DNA from: Ectobius pallidus
Taxonomy: Eukaryota; Arthropoda; Insecta; Blattodea; Ectobiidae
Direction of reading: 5' to 3'
DNA: 64,000 bases
Assembly: GCA_964059195.1 (NCBI GenBank)
Contig: CAXKWD010000011.1
Location: forward strand, 15,784,978-15,848,977
Every line of letters begins with the position of its first letter. Within the stretch, counting starts at the first letter, position 1. Of the stretch, positions 58,701 through 64,000 are shown one piece after another. The position numbers and the translations under genes are program-made. The notes beneath the pieces were generated by a model that made no database searches, was not told the DNA's origin, and saw only the letters and a program-made list of their open reading frames with translations.

Positions 58701-61700
58701 TTAAAATCTTCCAAAATAGTGCACACCTGTTAAATGCACTACCTTGACTCAAATCTAATGCACATTTTCTTCAGTAGGTAATTTTATTTACAAACTTGTG
58801 TTGATATTGCAATAAACAGATTATGGGTTCACAGTAAAATCTATTCATTTTCCTTCCAAGGGAAAATAAATGTAATTAAAATAGTCTTTGATAATAAAAC
58901 CCCCTGTGTTCCAGGCACTTAATGCTACCAAGACCATTTCTCTCACTATGCAACCATTTGTGCGTAGGGTTTTTCCTAACAAGGCAAAGGATTATTACTA
59001 CTGTAAGCCCATGAAGGCATTTTGAGTTGATGTTTAATACATTAAGTAGGTCAGAAAAAACAAGACAGCCCTTTTTGCGCTTAATCATGGCAGCCAAAGT
59101 AAGAAATTATTGTAATTTTTTCCACGTTGAGGACGAAATATTAATAGATTTTGGTGTCTAAACACAATGCCCCATATAAGACATGAGCTTAAAGGGCTAT
59201 AAAGGTAGGTACACAAAAGAAAAAAAAATAGGCAAGAAGTAGCTAGATTGTTAGAAAAAACAGGCGAAACAAATTCTATCAGCTGTTTGACATGGCCAAC
59301 TATAACCATGGATAGCAACAATGTCATAGACGATGATCGCTGGTAAAAGAAACCACCTTTATGACTATGATCACTGATACCCCCATTGCCGGCAAAGATC
59401 ACCGTAGATGAACTATAGGTTTATTCAAATAAGCACACATTATTGTACCATCGCTAGATCTCATGCAGACCACTGGTGCAACTTTTCATCCAACGACTAT
59501 TTGTGGTGAAGAGTCACCTTTGAATACTGCCCTATTGGTTAATATTAATAACCTTTAAGACAATAGGGATAGTGATTAGTATTCAATGTGATGTGATTAA
59601 TTTATACTAAACCTTCAAAGTTTTATTATACTAAACTCAACTTTATGTGCTACATCTCATGGTGAGAAAAGGTCCACCATTCACCTACTATGTGAATTAT
59701 ATTACCTAGATTTTTCAACTTCATTAACATTCAGTAGAATTGAAAAGACTTGTAGTGAGCATACTGATTCACACGGTTGTTATTGCTAGTTTTCTTGACT
59801 GGAGCGGGTACTTAACGATCAAACAGCTCCTCAGTTATCCTCTCAAAGCTGAGTTCCATACCAACCTAACTGAGAAAAATTTGAGGCCTATGTGTATGTA
59901 GTGAGCACCTCTAACTACTAGACCACGCAAATGGTCAATGAAATGTGACAAGTTAGATAGAAAATAACAGAGAATATCATGCAATATCACAAGCAGTGAT
60001 ATTGTTGTCAGCAGCATTATATTTGAATACTGTGCTTTGATATGTGAAGCTGAATGATCTGAACAAAATACAACATGCGTGAAGTTATGTAAGTATACAA
60101 ATTAACTATTAATACAAGTAAGAATCAGCTTGAAAAATTTTATGTCATAACCGGGATTTGAACACGGATCTTCGGCTTAACGCGCCGATGCTCTACCATT
60201 GAGCTACCATGACAACATGCCAGTACGACATCAAATTCCTCAACTGATTCAGAAGACAAGGCAGACCACGGGAGGTTTCTCCGTTGAGAACACACATCCA
60301 ATGGCGTCCTACATTTGTAGGTACTTTGAAGCCAAGTTATTATTTATATACTATTAATTAAGTGGAGGGAAAGGAAATAGACATTAAATCCATGTCTGGG
60401 ATATTAATACAAGTAAGAATCAGCTTGAAAAATTTTATGTCATAACCGGGATTTGAACACGGATATTAACTATTAATATTTCCCAGATTATTTACTACAA
60501 GAGATGAAAAATAAGTCATGGCAAATATTGTTTGTGATGAACTGTTGTCGGAGCACAACATGGAATGTGTAGCAGGAAAGACAGGCAGTCGTAGTGTGTG
60601 TTGATGTCAAATGACACTGGGATAGCCTGTACGAGCGCAGAGAACAATATGAAAGTGAATGAGAATGCATCGGACGAAAATGAATTGTGGTTTTAATTTA
60701 AAAGGACAATGATCTTCTCACCTTCAGAATATCAAAGTATGGAATCCACTTTCGGTCACCTTCAGGCTCCTGAAGTTGGAGAGGATGTGGAGCATACTTC
60801 ATCCATGTATCCAACAAATGTGGATCCTTCATGAATAGTATCTCTGCAAATACTCTGCCTGGCACCTGCGATAAAGACAAAGAATTAATACACTGCTTTG
60901 TGAGATCAGTCAGTCTGAAGTCACTTTTTACTTGCTTTTCATATTCCTGGGGGAAAAAAAAACACCCACACACTACCTCTTCTTTCTTAACTTTTGATTA
61001 GGTGGTGAAGGGAAAAACTTTTCAGGAATGAGTGTGGAAATTCTAACACACAGCAACTTCCAACGTACTTAGATAACTATAAGATTTAATGAACTTGTGA
61101 GTTCATTACAGTCAAGTAGAGAATAATAGAATGACAGAGAAATAAATTTAAACTGCAAATTTTATTTAACTGTGACAGCTATATCTGAAACTCAGTGAAA
61201 GTAATGTTACCATTTGTGTGAAATGCTTAATGCTGAGCCGTTCAATTATATTATGAGTACGGTAGAGGCACTTTCATAGTAGTTAAGTACAATATTTTAT
61301 TTCATGCTGTGCCAAACTTTGTTACAGCAAACTCCTGACTATCCATTGGTGGATTATCCAGTTTGCGAATTATCCATGCAAGATTCCTCCTCCCTTTTTA
61401 AAATGATTTATTGCACAGTGAGGCAAGCTTGTGCACCCTGCTGGCTGAGAGGAAGCGTGTCTGGCAGATGTGAGACCTCTAGGCTAATTTCATTGGTGAT
61501 ATGAGCTGGTGTGCCTTACTGGCCAAGAGGAAGAGTGCCTGGTGACTGTCAGTCCCCAGATCTCAATATTGCTAGGCAGACTTCATCAGTAACACGAGCT
61601 GGCATGCCTAACTGGCTGGGGGACACTTCTCACAGCCGGTCACCACCATGAGAAGAATGACATGTTCGGTACTTAAGTAGTCTTCTGCCTAAGTTAATAC

Positions 61701-63153
61701 AGCAGCATCCTCCAGACTTCTTTTGTGTATGTATTATGAGTATAACGAGCATTGTGATAAATTTAGTAGCATTTACAGTCTCCAAAGGGAGTTCAAGATA
61801 TTTGTATTTTATTCAATTAATCCAAGTTCCTTTCGTACTTACTGCTGATTTAATAAACAACTTAGCTGTTCTGACAGTAATGTTGTAGAAATTAAGTCTT
61901 ATGTGGAATGGTTGCAAGATGAGGTGGTGATTGCCTAACTTTTCACAGAGTAATCGGATATGCGTGTGTACTCTTCACTTCCCCAAGTGCAACTGCTTCA
62001 AGCGGTGTCAATACTTGGTTAAAGAGGGGATACTTCTCATGTATTATGCATGTTATATAAGCGAGAGGGGTTCACAATTGTCTTGATGAAATAATCAAAG
62101 CTTTATGATTGGCTGATCAATTTACTTAGAAATATTACTCTACTCAAATATTAAAGGTAGAGATCTTGTAACTGTCTGAAATGGAATTACCTCAGATGTT
62201 CATTACTATACCCTATTTTATGCAAAACTGCCATAAGTACAATAATTTGACCGTTTTTTTTAAATACCATATATACCTGAATACTACCCGCCCCTGAATA
62301 ATACTCGCATCCACATTTTTGGGAAGAAAATTTTGAAAAAAAAAAAGGCCCATATATAAAATTATTTTACCAGGAAACGCTAGTCTTGACAACTGATATA
62401 TGTTTCCACATTTTGAGTTTGAAAATGACTAAAACATATTATAGAAATGGCACAACTACAAGAAATACAATCATATATTCCTTTGTTTCCTGCTTCGAAA
62501 ATGGCTGTTTGCTAGTCGCCTCTTGCTGGCCACTGGATCGCTAGTATCGCACCCATCTGTCAAAAGGATGCATTTTCCTTTCAATACAGCTTCACTACTG
62601 TTATACTATAATGTGATGCTACTACAAAGCATTGTGCTATATTGAACCGATATGGTACAAAATGTCGAAATTTAGATGACAGGAGTCCAGTATTTAAATA
62701 ACACCTGCATCCCAATTTTTCATTCACAATTTTTGAAAAAAATATGTGGGTAGTATTAGAGTATATACGGTATTTAACCTTATAATGCCTCTGTAATTTC
62801 CTTTATCCTTAAATATTTAACACTAAATAAATAATAATACGTATAAAATTGGCTTATATGAATTTACAGGCTATAGGACTAAAGTAATACTATGTAAAGC
62901 TATAAAAAGGTTAAAAATTCTACACACCTGAATTATTATGCTTGCAACTATACCATACTCACCACAATGATACTGGTATATTAAAGGTTATGCAAGAAAA
63001 TTCAAGAATTAGCTGTCATACCTGTATGCCTCCATCGAGGAAGAGTGCACCCATGAGAGCTTCAAAGCAATTAGCCATAGCATGGCGCAGCTCCAGATCG
63101 TGGCACAGGTCAGAACCATGAGCATACAGCATGTATGCCTCGAGGTTCATCCA
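31116..63153 (-). CDS. drosha: Drosha ribonuclease III, C-terminal part (8 spliced exons)
   Basis: Nuclear RNase III of the Microprocessor, which cuts primary miRNA hairpins with its dsRNA-binding partner (Pasha/DGCR8). Exons on the minus strand: 63153-63022, 60865-60722, 58645-58542, 53683-53578, 49706-49545, 48301-48141, 39019-38874, 31513-31116. All seven introns have GT donors and AG acceptors, and the exon phases join into one frame of 450 codons plus stop. Domain order: C-terminal part of RNase IIIa ([10 protein letters not shown], catalytic Glu), linker (HPLQLQEP), RNase IIIb (NQRLEFLGD signature and [12 protein letters not shown], second Asp/Glu set), dsRBD ([17 protein letters not shown]), then a basic tail of about 130 residues. 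Both catalytic glutamates are present, so the gene looks functional. Motifs such as [20 protein letters not shown] are, from memory, characteristic of insect Drosha. The introns are 2-9 kb and full of transposons. The 5' exons (N-terminal region and start of RNase IIIa) lie outside the window. Confidence 0.95.
31715..31975 (+). mobile_element. Penelope-like fragment (GIY-YIG tail), decayed
   Basis: The frame [26 protein letters not shown], stop, [15 protein letters not shown] parallels the GIY-YIG C-terminus at 22,620-22,740 (YWTNEHEFEDDIKLLKFVHK). It ends with 'gttgaggatgcatac' and 'gggaaacatg', a worn hammerhead-like end. It lies in the last drosha intron. Confidence 0.7.
32100..32350 (+). 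mobile_element. tRNA-derived SINE fragment
   Basis: The body shares 'acgtccaagtaataacc' and 'gaaaaataagctta' with the copy at 57,789-58,085. The head is mostly lost ('cccagctgtggttaccag'). Confidence 0.55.
32440..32815 (+). mobile_element. RTE-type LINE 3' fragment
   Basis: The frame (with stops) reads [36 protein letters not shown] and GGRRKRG...PRTPWKSG, the same C-terminal blocks as at 21,058. It ends with a short 'aagtaagtaa' tail like the RTE tail at 45,500. Confidence 0.75.
33372..33692 (-). mobile_element. SINE family A, near full length, 11-bp target duplication
   Basis: On the minus strand a tRNA-like head has 'gtggttagcgtcgctgac' (A box) and 'cgggttcgattcccggtac' (B box). The body has 'ggtaggggtgcactcagcct' and ends 'ggagtttagtttagtttag', a TTTAG tail. 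CAAAATTATAG flanks it at 33,361-33,371 and 33,693-33,703. Confidence 0.92.
34505..34605 (+). ncRNA. Penelope end with candidate minimal hammerhead
   Basis: CTGAGGA (34,564-34,570) matches CUGANGA. Stem II is GGGAA/TTCCC (34,572-34,576 with 34,587-34,591), GAAA is at 34,592-34,595, then stem III AC-TA-GT and triplet GTT. Stem I is weak. The upstream 'ggccagtag' text resembles the other Penelope ends. Confidence 0.45.
35099..35389 (-). mobile_element. SINE family A, diverged copy
   Basis: Same order of blocks as 33,372-33,692: head 'gtggttagcgtcgctagct', body 'ggctgagtgcaccc' complement, tail 'gagtttagtttag'. Several small deletions. Its target duplication is not exact. Confidence 0.85.
36405..36647 (+). 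pseudogene. psq-type helix-turn-helix remnant of a pogo-like transposase
   Basis: [20 protein letters not shown], then a frameshift to [14 protein letters not shown], then back to [18 protein letters not shown]. This order (KRKYT...MAKAI..V ... AAK.F.VPR.TL) is the usual N-terminus of pogo/Tigger-like proteins. The domain binds transposon ends, which fits the repeated motifs around it. Confidence 0.65.
37170..37365 (-). mobile_element. SINE family A, partial (3' half)
   Basis: TTTAG tail near 37,170-37,190 and the body to 'gaatcacgaggct' at 37,360; the tRNA head is missing. It is inserted in the pogo-like element. Confidence 0.85.
38874..39019 (-). CDS. drosha: drosha exon: dsRNA-binding domain
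   Basis: 146 bases: [19 protein letters not shown] ... [18 protein letters not shown]. This is a typical dsRBD beta-strand and second-helix region (A-x-AAK-x-AL). The acceptor is cttccag and the donor gtatgc. It ends with one base of a Gly codon that the final exon completes. Confidence 0.94.
39020..40110. other. drosha intron, no element recognised
   Basis: A G-run at about 39,279-39,292 and a 'tacagggtggaagtag' start at 39,183 that resembles a transposon end, with no partner found. Frames here show no motif. Confidence 0.35.
40111..40761. mobile_element. Foldback mariner-like element
   Basis: Ends CGAGGGCCGTCCATAAAGTA (40,111) and the complement finishing GGATGGCCCTCG (40,761). The arms match for most of their 280 bp, which is unusual for mariner (normally about 30 bp TIRs), so this is an inverted, deleted copy. 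On the minus strand 40,331-40,522 encodes [20 protein letters not shown], the third catalytic region of mariner transposases. Flanks are AA and TA, where TA was expected. Confidence 0.85.
40763..42034. other. drosha intron, no element recognised
   Basis: An ATATG repeat at 40,940-40,962 and a purine-rich 'atggggggcctac' near 41,614. No gene. Confidence 0.35.
42350..43750 (+). pseudogene. RTE endonuclease region, frameshifted
   Basis: The first part has [19 protein letters not shown] and [16 protein letters not shown] (the Asn and Glu of AP-type endonucleases) and [11 protein letters not shown]. After a shift near 42,885: [12 protein letters not shown] and [16 protein letters not shown], where GDFNAKIG is expected and the Asp is Tyr. 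A 71-bp tandem duplication (43,066-43,136 and 43,137-43,207) shifts the frame. It then continues with [15 protein letters not shown] and CDTDHYLV (the terminal Asp-His pair). The enzyme cannot be active. Confidence 0.85.
43751..45443 (+). pseudogene. RTE reverse transcriptase region, inactivated
   Basis: Blocks in order: [71 protein letters not shown] (first Asp); [12 protein letters not shown] then a stop; and [12 protein letters not shown] where YADDIAL is expected, so the second catalytic Asp is Tyr. The end has [15 protein letters not shown] and [15 protein letters not shown]. At least four frame breaks. Confidence 0.88.
45912..46613. other. drosha intron, no element recognised
   Basis: A C-run at 46,273-46,283. 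No gene. Confidence 0.35.
46616..46861. mobile_element. TA-flanked MITE with 75-bp inverted arms
   Basis: CAGCGAGTCCCACGCAAGAG at 46,616 and its complement to 46,861; TA on both sides. The arms match over about 75 bp up to 'ccaactcccg'/'cgggagttgg', with a spacer of about 95 bp. No coding capacity. Confidence 0.88.
46864..48140. other. drosha intron with a worn pogo/Tigger-like end
   Basis: 'acagtaaaacctgtcttaaa' at 47,293 and 'gaccacccctctccccgacc' at 47,394 resemble a Tigger terminus, and 'agagaccacccctcttaaag' at 47,850 may be the other end. The frame at 47,489-47,701 has no recognisable domain. Confidence 0.4.
48141..48301 (-). CDS. drosha: drosha exon: RNase IIIb to dsRBD linker
   Basis: 161 bases: [49 protein letters not shown], ending with two bases of a Lys codon. 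The acceptor is tgtcgtgcag and the donor gtatgt. NQDWNDPKS is a signature of Drosha orthologues. Confidence 0.95.
48380..48740 (+). mobile_element. Possible Penelope-type end
   Basis: 'gactctgtgaagaagcagaa' and 'atgtcggcgtggcc' at 48,690-48,726 resemble the worn ends of the Penelope remnants elsewhere. Weak. Confidence 0.25.
48930..49100 (+). mobile_element. Degenerate tRNA-headed SINE fragment
   Basis: 'gtagccaatttagctcaatg' is an A-box-like tRNA start with a changed loop; the B box is degraded. The body 'ctggcagagctttata' appears twice (48,999 and 49,075). Confidence 0.4.
49545..49706 (-). CDS. drosha: drosha exon: RNase IIIb catalytic C-terminal half
   Basis: 54 codons in phase 0: [18 protein letters not shown] ... 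[16 protein letters not shown]. The Glu in LLEAFLGAL is the last catalytic residue of RNase IIIb. The acceptor is attgcag at 49707-49713. A LINE poly(A) tail begins only 24 bases upstream of the exon (see findings). The donor is gtaagt from 49544 down. Confidence 0.95.
49731..51040 (-). mobile_element. LINE with poly(A) tail abutting a drosha splice acceptor
   Basis: On the minus strand the RT thumb/C-terminal frame (51,012-50,389) reads [55 protein letters not shown] 3' UTR and a 26-base A tract (49,731-49,756 as T) follow. The drosha acceptor attgcag is at 49,707-49,713. Upstream text 'agaaaagtgaacaagt' at 51,000 roughly repeats 'agaaaagagcatcaac' next to the tail, a possible diverged target duplication. 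5'-truncated. Confidence 0.85.
50389..51012 (-). pseudogene. LINE ORF2 C-terminal region
   Basis: 207 open codons: [68 protein letters not shown] and a basic end. This is the thumb and C-terminal part of a CR1/Jockey-like RT, related to but distinct from the LINE at 1,874-7,055. Truncated before the FADD box. Confidence 0.85.
51598..51669 (-). repeat. tRNA-like module (left) of twin element 2
   Basis: A 72-nt cloverleaf-like block: acceptor TCTGGC... with GTCAGA, D arm GCTC/GAGC, T arm CTGGG/CCCAG-like around TTCAA. Close to the modules of copy 1. Confidence 0.7.
51966..52037 (+). repeat. tRNA-like module (right) of twin element 2
   Basis: TCTGGCTTAGCTCAG start, anticodon-arm stem TTGGC/GCCAA kept, T arm CTGGG/CCCAG with loop ATCAAAT. 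Its D arm is changed (GCTAGAGA), so it is more worn than the left module. Confidence 0.7.
52340..52973. mobile_element. Foldback element with mariner-like fragment
   Basis: Ends CAAGGGTTGATTTATTAGTT (about 52,345) and complement at about 52,968; the arms match over about 110 bp ('ggccttcgatgtaatcacca'). On the minus strand the arm encodes [13 protein letters not shown] and stops, similar to the C-terminus of some mariner-type transposases. The middle (52,575-52,805) has no clear motif. Confidence 0.65.
53039..53355 (+). mobile_element. SINE family A, young full-length copy, 13-bp target duplication
   Basis: Head 'cttgtggttagcgtcgctg' and 'gggttcgattcccggtacct'; body 'ggtgcactcagcctcgtgat', 'ggccgtgggtgtcggcatgc'; end 'ggatgtagcgccgcagag' followed by 25 T. 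TAATTCTTCATAT flanks it (53,026-53,038 and 53,356-53,368). The T tract replaces the TTTAG tail of other copies. Confidence 0.93.
53578..53683 (-). CDS. drosha: drosha exon: RNase IIIb signature
   Basis: 106 bases. The first G completes the Leu codon begun in the preceding exon. It then encodes [19 protein letters not shown] and ends [10 protein letters not shown]. The LEFLGD box carries the catalytic Glu and Asp of RNase III enzymes. The acceptor is tttacag and the donor gtaagt. Confidence 0.94.
53913..53957. mobile_element. 45-bp hAT-type mini-element
   Basis: CAGCGTTTCTCAACCTATGG ... GGTCCGCTG, flanked by a perfect 8-bp duplication GTCTAGAT (53,905-53,912 and 53,958-53,965). It shares its left end with the 268-bp MITE at 63,525. 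The 8-bp duplication and CAG...CTG ends are hAT-like. Confidence 0.75.
54184..56668 (+). mobile_element. Intact hAT transposon with 8-bp target duplication
   Basis: Ends CAGGGATGGCCAACTGGCGG (54,184) and AGTTGGCCATCCCTG (56,668), a 15-bp inverted repeat. ATCAAAAC flanks it (54,176-54,183 and 56,669-56,676) without mismatch. Length 2,485 bp with one long uninterrupted transposase gene. It sits in the drosha intron between exons 58,542 and 53,683, in opposite orientation to the gene. Confidence 0.96.
54643..56448 (+). CDS. hAT transposase, 601 aa, apparently intact (GTF2IRD2/ZBED-like group)
   Basis: Cut-and-paste transposase; the protein binds the element ends and moves DNA in the nucleus. 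From the start: a Lys-rich N-terminus ([10 protein letters not shown]), a BED-like zinc finger (C34, C37, H52, H57), then the hAT RNase H-like core with LDESTD (D181, D185), [10 protein letters not shown] (D247), and [10 protein letters not shown] (E334, W337). The C-terminal dimerisation block is [20 protein letters not shown], then [18 protein letters not shown]. No frameshift or stop. The start at 54,643 follows a leader of about 460 bp; an overlapping frame from 54,494 lacks any domain. Sequence style matches the hAT proteins that gave rise to GTF2IRD2-like genes. Intactness, clean ends and clean target duplication suggest recent movement, possibly an active element. Confidence 0.93.
   Translation: MGKKRKVSEENRVFQDKWETEYLFVNNKDNKPQCLVCLLVLSVHKEYNLNRHYTQHHAAKYKDYTGQARLTIVSDLKKKVSAQKNLFNKSTTLQKNALLASYIVSAEIAKAKKPFTDGEFVKKCCIEVAQAFGEEKFSNEFKNVSLSKQTVTRRIEEISKHVSSVISNIVSESSYFSLALDESTDLTDTAQLLIFIRTVDNNFMINEELLALESLHGHTKGQHIFDALMKALNSCEGTKKLSTIVTDGAKAMVGSQLGLVGLLRKAGISCPSFHCIIHQEALCGKMLEMEDTMKTVMKCVNMIKGGNRSLTHRKFMAFLTELEAEYGDLTLFTEVSWLSKGNCLKRFFALRKEVAEFLNAHINTPISKEVQEKLLDSKFLCNMAFLTDISHHMNELNLKLQGRNQTVPQLVGHLDGFVNKLKVFISSLEKANLVHFPSCKEIMEEIPTSDFSFCIPKLNMLLESFNERFLDFNELRPHLFLFNNPMTCDISQQDDDLQLELCDLQSDQVFQKRPETGVEFWSRLPEDKYPKLRDFGKKIVSMFGSTYICESTFSSMKFIKSTHRNRLTDNHLQDLLKVATTSTRIDFDKLVNDCARPQCSH
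56677..57788. other. drosha intron with possible Penelope-type tail and small ORF
   Basis: 'gaatgaggccgaaacaactg' with 'taaagccacgtagattactc' at 56,835-56,890 resembles a worn Penelope 3' end. A frame at 57,509-57,715 ([18 protein letters not shown], then an Asp-run) may come from a pogo/jerky-like protein; not proven. Confidence 0.35.
57789..58085 (+). mobile_element. tRNA-derived SINE (second family)
   Basis: Head 'agtagtctagtggtagcgtg' (A box), B box 'cagaatcaaacccag' changed, then a body with 'atgtccaactaatac' shared with 32,100-32,350. Contains GC-rich 'ggggggaaggggggtgcgag'. Confidence 0.7.
58542..58645 (-). CDS. drosha: drosha exon: start of RNase IIIb domain
   Basis: 104 bases encoding [18 protein letters not shown] and [16 protein letters not shown], ending with two bases of a Leu codon. 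The acceptor is tttgcag and the donor gtaagt. This is the first helix of the second RNase III domain. Confidence 0.93.
59633..59935 (-). mobile_element. SINE family A, old degenerate copy
   Basis: Text in the same order as the full copies: 'actcaactttatgtgctaca' (tail end), 'gcgggtacttaacgatcaaa', 'ctcctcagttatcctctcaa', then a worn tRNA head ('tctaactactagaccacgca'). Confidence 0.7.
60115..60464 (-). mobile_element. tRNA-headed SINE, partial tandem dimer with 14-bp target duplication
   Basis: ATTAACTATTAATA flanks it at 60,101-60,114 and 60,465-60,478. On the minus strand a truncated copy (60,464-60,402) is followed by a fuller copy with tRNA-like module 60,213-60,144, and both share 'atgacataaaatttttcaag'. 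The repeated 63-bp block is 60,107-60,169 and 60,402-60,464. Confidence 0.8.
60144..60213 (-). repeat. tRNA-like module of a SINE
   Basis: Acceptor GTCATGG with TTATGAC, D arm GCTC/GAGC, anticodon stem TCGGC/GCCGA closing loop GCGTTAA, T arm around TTCAAAT with one mismatch. C instead of T before the anticodon position and its SINE body argue against a working tRNA gene. Confidence 0.65.
60722..60865 (-). CDS. drosha: drosha exon: linker between the RNase III domains
   Basis: 48 codons in phase 0 ([11 protein letters not shown] ... [13 protein letters not shown] ... DILK). The acceptor is tatcgcag at 60866-60873 and the donor gtgaga starts at 60721. An open frame extends about 90 bases further upstream to another possible acceptor (cccccag near 60940). 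I chose the internal acceptor because it joins GGIQ to VPGRVFAE, which matches the spacing of the RNase IIIa helix in Drosha, whereas the longer form would insert about 25 extra residues. Confidence 0.88.
60866..62260. other. drosha intron, worn Tigger-like text near 61,330
   Basis: 'gactatccattggtggatta' and 'gcgaattatccatgcaagat' at about 61,337-61,380 resemble a Tigger terminus; no partner found. Duplicated phrases 'gaggaagcgtgtctggc' and 'gaggaagagtgcctgg' lie at 61,448 and 61,529. Confidence 0.35.
62261..62776. mobile_element. MITE with TIR TAAATACCRTATATACYNGAATAC
   Basis: Left TAAATACCATATATACCTGA (62,261) and the complement of GTAGTATTAGAGTATATACGG at the right (to 62,776). The interior (62,400-62,700) has no coding capacity. 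The target duplication cannot be separated from the TA-rich ends. Confidence 0.7.
63022..63153 (-). CDS. drosha: drosha exon: end of RNase IIIa domain
   Basis: 44 codons in phase 0, bounded by an acceptor (attgcag) at 63154-63160 and a donor (gtatga) from 63021 down. It encodes [11 protein letters not shown] followed by [19 protein letters not shown]. The Glu in NCFEAL is the catalytic acidic residue of the first RNase III domain. The first residues (WMNLEA) follow an exon that is not in the window. Confidence 0.93.
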
Positions 63154-63524
63154 CTGCAATCATAACATTATAATTTCATATGAGAATAGAGGTGAAAATA
63201 TGCTACAGCAATAAAAGTAAGAATCATACATTTACTCTTCATGTAATAGACTGTTCACTTTCGGATCCCAAGACGGATGCTGGAGCAGGTGGAATATGTG
63301 CTTTGTTTTCATTTTATCAACAAATTTTGACAGCGAAATACATGCCATAAATATTTTCCTCCAAAATCTACAAGCCAGGAAAGACATACTTCAGAAAATA
63401 GTGATCTTCTCAGACTCAAGAGCAACTATGTAAGCAGTCTTTTGGCTGAGATCCTCTGACACAAAAGAATACCACAGCACTATTTCCCAACTCCTTAATT
63501 CTGTATACTTGTTACACTCCAATG

Positions 63525-63792
63525 CAGTGTTTCTCAACCTATGGTCCGTGGACCACTGGTGGTCTGCGAAGATGGTGCAGATGGGACTCAGACATAATTA
63601 AAAAATATCATAAAGCAAGTGGAAAATAAAAAAGTAAAATTTTTCACATATTTCATTATAATGACCTATAATTAATATCCCAAATATTAAGAATATAGGC
63701 CTTCTTTTAAAAATGGGAAGTAAAATTAGGGGTCCGTAAATTTTTTTAGACATTTTAGAGGTCCCCGGGTTCAAAATAGTTGAGAAACGCTG
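63525..63792. mobile_element. hAT-type MITE, 268 bp
   Basis: Ends CAGTGTTTCTCAACCTATGG (63,525) and TAGTTGAGAAACGCTG (63,792). Target duplication CTCCAATG (63,517-63,524) and CTCTAATG (63,793-63,800), one mismatch. Same family as the 45-bp remnant at 53,913. Confidence 0.85.
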
Positions 63793-63839
63793 CTCTAATG
63801 GATACCCTTCCACCGTGGAACCATTTTTCAAAAAGAAAA

Positions 63840-64000
63840 TTATGTTTACATTTTGGCAAGATTCCCATAACTACAAAATATTCTTTTGCATATAAAGAAA
63901 TACTTGAAGAATTGTTAGCAAATGATTACGGGCGAGAATATTTTTATGATAGTTCTGAAGATGAATGTGATGTGAAATGTGATAGGCATAATAGCAACAG
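63840..64000 (+). other. Open frame running off the right edge, unassigned
   Basis: The frame reads CLHFGKIPITTKYSFAY, then KEILEELLANDYGREYFYD and SSEDECDVKCDRHNS to the end. The acidic start could be the N-terminus of a transposase, but I cannot tell from this much. Confidence 0.2.

Noticed and set aside
60866..60945. Longer form of the drosha linker exon ([12 protein letters not shown] ...)
   Set aside because: The frame is open to a second acceptor near 60,940, but the extra residues interrupt the RNase IIIa helix, and the shorter exon gives the expected spacing. It cannot be excluded as a minor isoform.

Overview
This is nuclear DNA from a repeat-rich insect genome. It is AT-rich, has long introns with GT/AG junctions, and is crowded with SINEs, LINEs, Penelope-like fragments and TIR transposons. 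The one host gene I can recognise is drosha (the nuclear RNase III of the Microprocessor), on the minus strand. Eight exons between 63,153 and 31,116 splice in a single consistent reading frame into about 450 C-terminal codons: the end of RNase IIIa, all of RNase IIIb, the dsRBD and a long lysine/serine-rich tail. The encoded protein resembles my recollection of fly Drosha more than vertebrate DROSHA. The upstream exons lie beyond 64,000. Repeat density and intron size suggest a large-genome insect such as a cockroach, termite or other polyneopteran, but this is a weak inference.

Layout. 1-505: end of a probable Penelope-like element with a hammerhead-like motif. 1,874-7,055: a LINE (minus) split by a 3.48 kb DDE transposon with TIRs of about 500 bp, itself split by a MITE. 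7,056-10,006: mostly unassigned. 10,007-11,990: a THAP-domain transposon. 12,240-12,900: RNase H end of another LINE. 13-17.5 kb: a SINE, a repeat family and a MITE. 17,545-20,225: a tandem array. 20,228-20,577, 28,330-28,530 and 30,430-30,900: three decayed copies of the last drosha exon. 21,862-24,745: a nested palindrome holding a Penelope fragment and a twin tRNA-headed element. 25,601-28,313: two pogo-like elements. 31.1-63.2 kb: drosha exons, with introns carrying SINEs, a pogo-like element with subterminal repeats (35.8-38.0 kb), a foldback mariner, an RTE LINE nested in a MITE (42.0-45.9 kb), a LINE abutting a splice site (49.7-51.0 kb), a second twin tRNA-headed element (51.5-52.1 kb) and an intact hAT transposon (54,184-56,668).

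The clearest host biology is drosha, which starts miRNA processing. The rest is a layered transposon record in which several insertions can be dated against one another, because target duplications and empty sites survive in the window. The least familiar structures are the divergent twin tRNA-headed elements, the drosha-tail-derived repeats, and the minimal hammerhead-like motifs in Penelope remnants. All coordinates and alignments were made by eye; no search was run.
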